Of a DNA stretch of 27,102 nucleotides, positions 21,415 to 27,102 are shown piece after piece. Below the pieces are notes generated by a model, which saw only the letters and a list, made by a program, of their open reading frames with translations, did no database searches and was not told where the DNA came from. Each line of letters starts with the position of its first letter. Position 1 is the first letter of the stretch. A program made the position numbers and the translations under genes. This stretch comes from Paulinella micropora (taxonomy: Eukaryota > Cercozoa > Imbricatea > Euglyphida): contig BJOX01000127.1 of NCBI GenBank assembly GCA_009731375.1, positions 723,714 to 750,815 on the forward strand. The letters run 5' to 3'.

Positions 21415-21680
21415 GACACCGTGATAGCCCAGTGGTCAAGTTCTACCATCTGGGCCCTGTCGCCAGTTCGATTCCCGTCGGTGCCACCAGTATTTCCATT
21501 GAACATACCGGTCCATCTGGACCAGTATTTTCATTGAACATAACGGTCCGTCTGGAAGTGTTGGAACTGCCCTTGCGGGGGTGTCATTAGAGCCTATCGT
21601 CAATTCTTCGTACTCCCCTCACGGGTGAGACGATGGAGGCGCATGTGCAGAAATGCATCAGCCATTGACAGAGAAGCACT
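21415..21680 (+). mobile_element. tRNA-derived SINE A, duplicated-core copy
   Basis: Full length, GACACCG head to GAGAAGCACT, two core blocks, (ATT)n either side. Confidence 0.88.
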
Positions 21681-21712
21681 ATTATTGTTATTATTATTAT
21701 TATTATTATTAC

Positions 21713-21748
<36 letters not shown>

Positions 21749-21754
21749 TCTTAC

Positions 21755-21802
<48 letters not shown>

Positions 21803-21819
21803 CATTATTATTATTATTA

Positions 21820-21992
21820 GGGAGTACATAGGCCATCGGTCCCTTTCCATGGGCTGATTGGTATAAAGCTCCTAGAGTAATGTTCTATGCCGTCACTTCC
21901 TTTATTCCACCGATTGGTGTGGAGACTTTCCTTATGGAATGGAGGACTGGATGCACATGGCCTTTTGGCTCAGCAATTGGCAGGAGATACAC
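21820..21992 (+). mobile_element. Family E retroelement copy 2
   Basis: GGGAGTACATAGG start; ends CAATTGGCAGGAGATACACT before (ATT)n. Confidence 0.82.
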
Positions 21993-22041
<49 letters not shown>

Positions 22042-22045
22042 TTTA

Positions 22046-22217
22046 GGGAGTACATAGGCCATCGGTCCTTTCCATGGGCTGATTGGTATAAAGCTCCTAG
22101 AGTAATGTTCTATGCCGTCACTTCCTTTATTCCACCGATTGGTGTGGAGACTTTCCTTATGGAATGGAGGACTGGATGCACATGGCCTTTTGGCTCAGCA
22201 ATTGGCAGGAGATACAC
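22046..22217 (+). mobile_element. Family E retroelement copy 3
   Basis: Nearly identical to the copy at 21820 and separated from it only by (ATT)n; one base shorter in the C-run near its start. Confidence 0.82.
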
Positions 22218-22232
22218 TATTATTATTAATGT

Positions 22233-22280
<48 letters not shown>

Positions 22281-22289
22281 TTATTATTA

Positions 22290-22351
<62 letters not shown>

Positions 22352-22381
22352 TACTACTACTATTACTATTATTATTATTAC

Positions 22382-22417
<36 letters not shown>

Positions 22418-22446
22418 CATTATCATTGTAATTATAACTATTACTG

Positions 22447-22512
<66 letters not shown>

Positions 22513-22562
22513 GTTATCATCATCATCATCATTATCATTACTATTATCACTATAAATATTAC

Positions 22563-22623
<61 letters not shown>

Positions 22624-22680
22624 GATTATTATTATTGATTATTATTGATTATTATTGATTATTATTGATTATTATTGATG

Positions 22681-22730
<50 letters not shown>

Positions 22731-22852
22731 CATTATTATTATTATTTATTTATATTTTATTGTCTTTTATTTATGTATATACATATATATATATATATAT
22801 TTATTTATTATCATTATTATTATTATTATTATTAATTTATTATTTATTTATT

Positions 22853-22938
<86 letters not shown>

Positions 22939-22939
22939 G
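22218..22939. repeat. Mixed (ATT)n, (TTTA)n and variant arrays
   Basis: Over 700 nt of microsatellite: (TTTA)n near 22228-22280, (ATT)n with ACT and ATC interruptions, a TTATTATTGA-like decamer array at 22622-22680, and (TA)n near 22782-22800. Confidence 0.95.
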
Positions 22940-23207
22940 GACACCGTGATAGCCCAGTGGTCAAGTTCTACCATCTGGGCCCTGTCGCCAGTTCGATTCC
23001 CGTCGGTGCCACCAGTATTTTCATTGAACATACCGGTCTATTTCTGGACCAGTATTTTCATTGAACATACCGGCCCGTCTGGAAGTGTTGGAACTGCCCT
23101 TGCGGGGGTGTCATTAGAGCTTATCGTCAATTCTTCGTACTCCCCTCACGGGTGAGACGATGGAGGCGCATGTGCAGAAATGCATCAGCCATTGACAGAG
23201 AAGCACT
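22940..23207 (+). mobile_element. tRNA-derived SINE A, duplicated-core copy
   Basis: Full length with the same TCTATTTCTGGACC junction as the copy at 19102, so the two share a recent master or a duplication. Confidence 0.88.
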
Positions 23208-23234
23208 ATTATTATTATTAGTATTATTATTATT

Positions 23235-23340
23235 CGCCATTCGAATCTTTGGAGCGGAGCCGCGTCACCGAACGGCCCCGTGACACCAATGGAGGCACAT
23301 GTCCGACAGGATCAAAGGCCAATTTACTGATAAGTCTATC
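23235..23340 (+). mobile_element. Family F short element (single copy)
   Basis: About 105 nt between (ATT)n tracts, with CCAATGGAGGCACATGTCCG near the middle. It shares only the tail motif with the other families. Confidence 0.5.
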
Positions 23341-23347
23341 ATCATCA

Positions 23348-23403
<56 letters not shown>

Positions 23404-23463
23404 TATTATTATTATTATTATTATTACTGTTATTATTATTATTGTTACTGTTATTATTATTGT

Positions 23464-23523
<60 letters not shown>

Positions 23524-23550
23524 TTATTATTATGATTATTGTTATCGTTA

Positions 23551-23618
<68 letters not shown>

Positions 23619-23620
23619 TA

Positions 23621-23904
<284 letters not shown>

Positions 23905-23922
23905 TACTATTATTACTATTAC

Positions 23923-23973
<51 letters not shown>

Positions 23974-24051
23974 TATTACTATTATTATTACTATTATTAT
24001 TATTATTATTATTATTACTATTACTATTATTATTATTATTATTATTATTAA

Positions 24052-24123
<72 letters not shown>

Positions 24124-24124
<1 letters not shown>

Positions 24125-24347
24125 GATAGCCCAGTGGTCAAGTTCTACCATCTGGGCCCTGTCGCCAGTTCGATTCCCGTCGGTGCCACCAGTATTTTCA
24201 TTGAACATACCGGTCCGTCTGGAAGTGTTGGAACTGCCCGTGCGGGGGTGTCATTAGAGCCTATCGTCAATTCTTCGTACTCCCCTCACGGGTGAGACGA
24301 TGGAGGCGCATGTGCAGAAATGCATCAGCCATTGACAGAGAAGCACT
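24124..24347 (+). mobile_element. tRNA-derived SINE A, head slightly 5'-truncated
   Basis: Starts CGATAGCCCAGTGG directly after (ATT)n, lacking the acceptor-stem 5' strand. Single core block, complete tail. Confidence 0.87.
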
Positions 24348-24368
24348 ATTATTATTATTATTATTAAT

Positions 24369-24745
<377 letters not shown>

Positions 24746-24748
24746 TTG

Positions 24749-24979
24749 GACACCGTGATAGCCCAGTGGTCAAGTTCTACCATCTGGGCCCTGTCGCCAG
24801 TTCGATTCCCGTCGGTGCCACCAGTATTTTCATTGAACATACCGGTCCGTCTGGAAGTGTTGGAACTGCCCTTGCGGGGGTGTCATTAGAGCCTATCGTC
24901 AATTCTTCGTACTCCCCTCACGGGTGAGACGATGGAGGCGCATGTGCAGAAATGCATCAGCCATTGACAGAGAAGCACT
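24749..24979 (+). mobile_element. tRNA-derived SINE A, single-core copy
   Basis: Full length. The downstream microsatellite starts with hexamer variants (ATTAGC, ATTAGT) before becoming pure (ATT)n. Confidence 0.88.
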
Positions 24980-25033
24980 ATTATTATTAGCATTATTAGC
25001 ATTATTAGCATTATTAGTATTATTAGTATTATT

Positions 25034-25146
<113 letters not shown>

Positions 25147-25640
25147 GGAGTGTTGCACAGAATGACAACCAACGGGCAGAGGTGGTTGGGCCTCTTCTTA
25201 CTGGTTCCGAGGCTATGTCGTTGTGTTGGTTCCGAGGCTATGTTGTTGTGGGTTCCGAGGCTGTGTCGTTGTGGGTTCCGAGGCTATGTCGTTGTTTTTA
25301 CAAGACGTACACCACGTGGGATCAAAGGGGTATATACATTCCGCGATCTAGGGGTGGTGACGGGTTTCCAGGCGTCCCAAAACATCTTCATGCGCTGGCA
25401 GACCGCATGAAATGTCTGCTAACCCCCCTTGAGTACCCCATTCGATTTATACCCAGACTTGTGGAACTCTCTCATATTGAACATCAATCATTTGCAGTTG
25501 ATTCACTGCAAGGTACCCGACACGCCGAGCGGTAGCTATTCAGAGATGGTTAGAGTCACTCTTCCCTCCCCAGCATTCACTGTTGTGCGTGTTGGGTCGA
25601 GGAATGGAGGCGCATGGCCCTCGGCCATGACAGATAATAC
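25147..25640 (+). mobile_element. Family D retroelement copy 2, with internal VNTR
   Basis: Similar to 19441-19894 throughout, but contains four tandem copies of a ~23-nt GGTTCCGAGGCTATGTCGTT unit (25202-25298) where the other copy has one. Tail GGAATGGAGGCGCATGGCCC, then (ATT)n. Confidence 0.72.
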
Positions 25641-26262
<622 letters not shown>

Positions 26263-26318
26263 GCTTATAATTATGATCATGATTATGATTATGATTATGA
26301 TTATGGTTATGGTTATTA

Positions 26319-26420
26319 GCGGAGGCACATGAACTGACTGAGAGATCTATTCTCTATTTCATTACTGACGATATTATTTGACACCCCTATAGCCCCAGTG
26401 GTCGGGTATCCATGCCATTT
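26319..26420 (+). mobile_element. Degenerate element fragments
   Basis: GCGGAGGCACATGAACTG at 26319 matches the shared tail motif. GACACCCCTATAGCCCCAGT at 26380 looks like an eroded SINE head, with no recognisable body after it. Confidence 0.4.
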
Positions 26421-26455
26421 AAAACGTTTTGCCAAGAGTAAGACATCATCATAGT

Positions 26456-26620
26456 CTTGATGGCGGTGGTAGTGGTAGTGGTGATAGCAGTAGTGGTAGC
26501 AGCAGTAGCAGAGGTGGTAGTAGTGGGGTGGTGGTGGTGGCGTTAGTGGCAGTCAAAGCAGTAGTTGTAGGAGTAGTAGTAGGAATAAACATGGTGGTGC
26601 GTCTCGTTCTGTGGGAGTAG
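26456..26620. repeat. (GGT/AGT/AGC)n low-complexity tract
   Basis: Imperfect trinucleotide array; open frames here are repeat translations. Confidence 0.85.
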
Positions 26621-26627
26621 TTCTGAC

Positions 26628-26738
26628 CTCCTGCCTGCTCAAGGATTCTCTGACTTCCGGGACGTCTGGTTGCTGCGAAAGCGAAATTGCTCGCAGCAGC
26701 TTCACGCTTGCGCGACTCATTGCACGAGACAAGAAGGT
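26628..26738 (-). CDS. Possible small exon of an upstream gene
   Basis: A 37-codon open stretch in phase 0 between a GGTGCAG acceptor and a GAG|GTCAGA donor. It reads TFLSRAMSRASVKLLRAI followed by SLSQQPDVPEVRESLSRQE. The size and GC content resemble exons 5-8 of the main gene. A further open minus stretch (26760-26960, containing LTGYLIIDFGTNREAQARRM) lies just upstream. The plus strand is also open here and has a GTGAGT donor at 26757, so even the strand is uncertain. Confidence 0.25.
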
Positions 26739-26982
26739 CTGCACCGCGCATAAGCAAGTGAGTCCAACATACACACAAATAATTTTCTTTTCACATCCAT
26801 AGCTTTAATAAACTTTTTCATTCTCCTCGCTTGCGCTTCGCGGTTTGTGCCGAAATCGATAATCAGATAGCCAGTAAGTAGTTTCCGAGTAGAGTGAACC
26901 GGCTCAATTGCGAGGTTCGACCAGTGCTTTATCCATTGATCTTGCATGCATGTATGCACGCATGTAGGGATTTTCTGTATGT

Positions 26983-27102
<120 letters not shown>

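Overview
This is a eukaryotic nuclear fragment. It carries one long, spliced minus-strand gene set in an extreme excess of microsatellite DNA. Coding exons are GC-rich. Introns and intergenic DNA are mostly tetranucleotide (ATCT, ACAT), dinucleotide (CT) and trinucleotide (ATT, TAG, TTC) repeats. Four 10-base N gaps (1634-1643, 3508-3517, 4466-4475, 12405-12414) all sit in or beside low-complexity DNA. I cannot place the organism; a microbial alga or other protist with a repeat-laden genome is a guess.

Layout. Positions 1-4900 are (ATCT)n, (CT)n and (ACAT)n tracts in which several short non-microsatellite units recur. Positions 4900-7290 are mostly unique AT-rich DNA holding a dispersed hairpin repeat that shares a CCGTTGGAAAGCT core. 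Positions 7292-17612 (minus) hold a gene of about nine exons encoding a roughly 2,040-residue NRPS-like protein of the Pls/PosA type. Its order is adenylation domain, phosphopantetheine carrier domain, three membrane-segment plus left-handed beta-helix acyltransferase-like repeats, and a long coiled-coil-like C-terminal extension. Splice phases agree at every junction I could test, and most introns are largely microsatellite.

Positions 17640-26400 are a dense field of short retroelements separated by (ATT)n: eleven copies of a tRNA-derived SINE (two clear subfamilies), four copies of a ~172-nt family, two copies each of ~410- and ~450-490-nt families, and singletons. All lie in the same orientation. 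Their bodies look unrelated, yet they share a 3' end of about 50 nt (ATGGAGGCRCATG, then TCAGC-ATTGRCAG, then ACTATT) running into (ATT)n. This suggests a single reverse-transcription machinery that recognises one tail and inserts into (ATT)n. One 5'-truncated copy has a clear 12-nt target-site duplication. Positions 26400-27102 hold low-complexity DNA, one weak exon candidate and a terminal (ACT)n tract.

Functionally the gene stands alone: its enzyme would activate an acid with ATP, load it on its own carrier domain and hand it to membrane-embedded transferase repeats. The most interesting signals are the multi-family shared-tail retroelement system and the eukaryotic Pls/PosA-type enzyme with a non-canonical substrate pocket.
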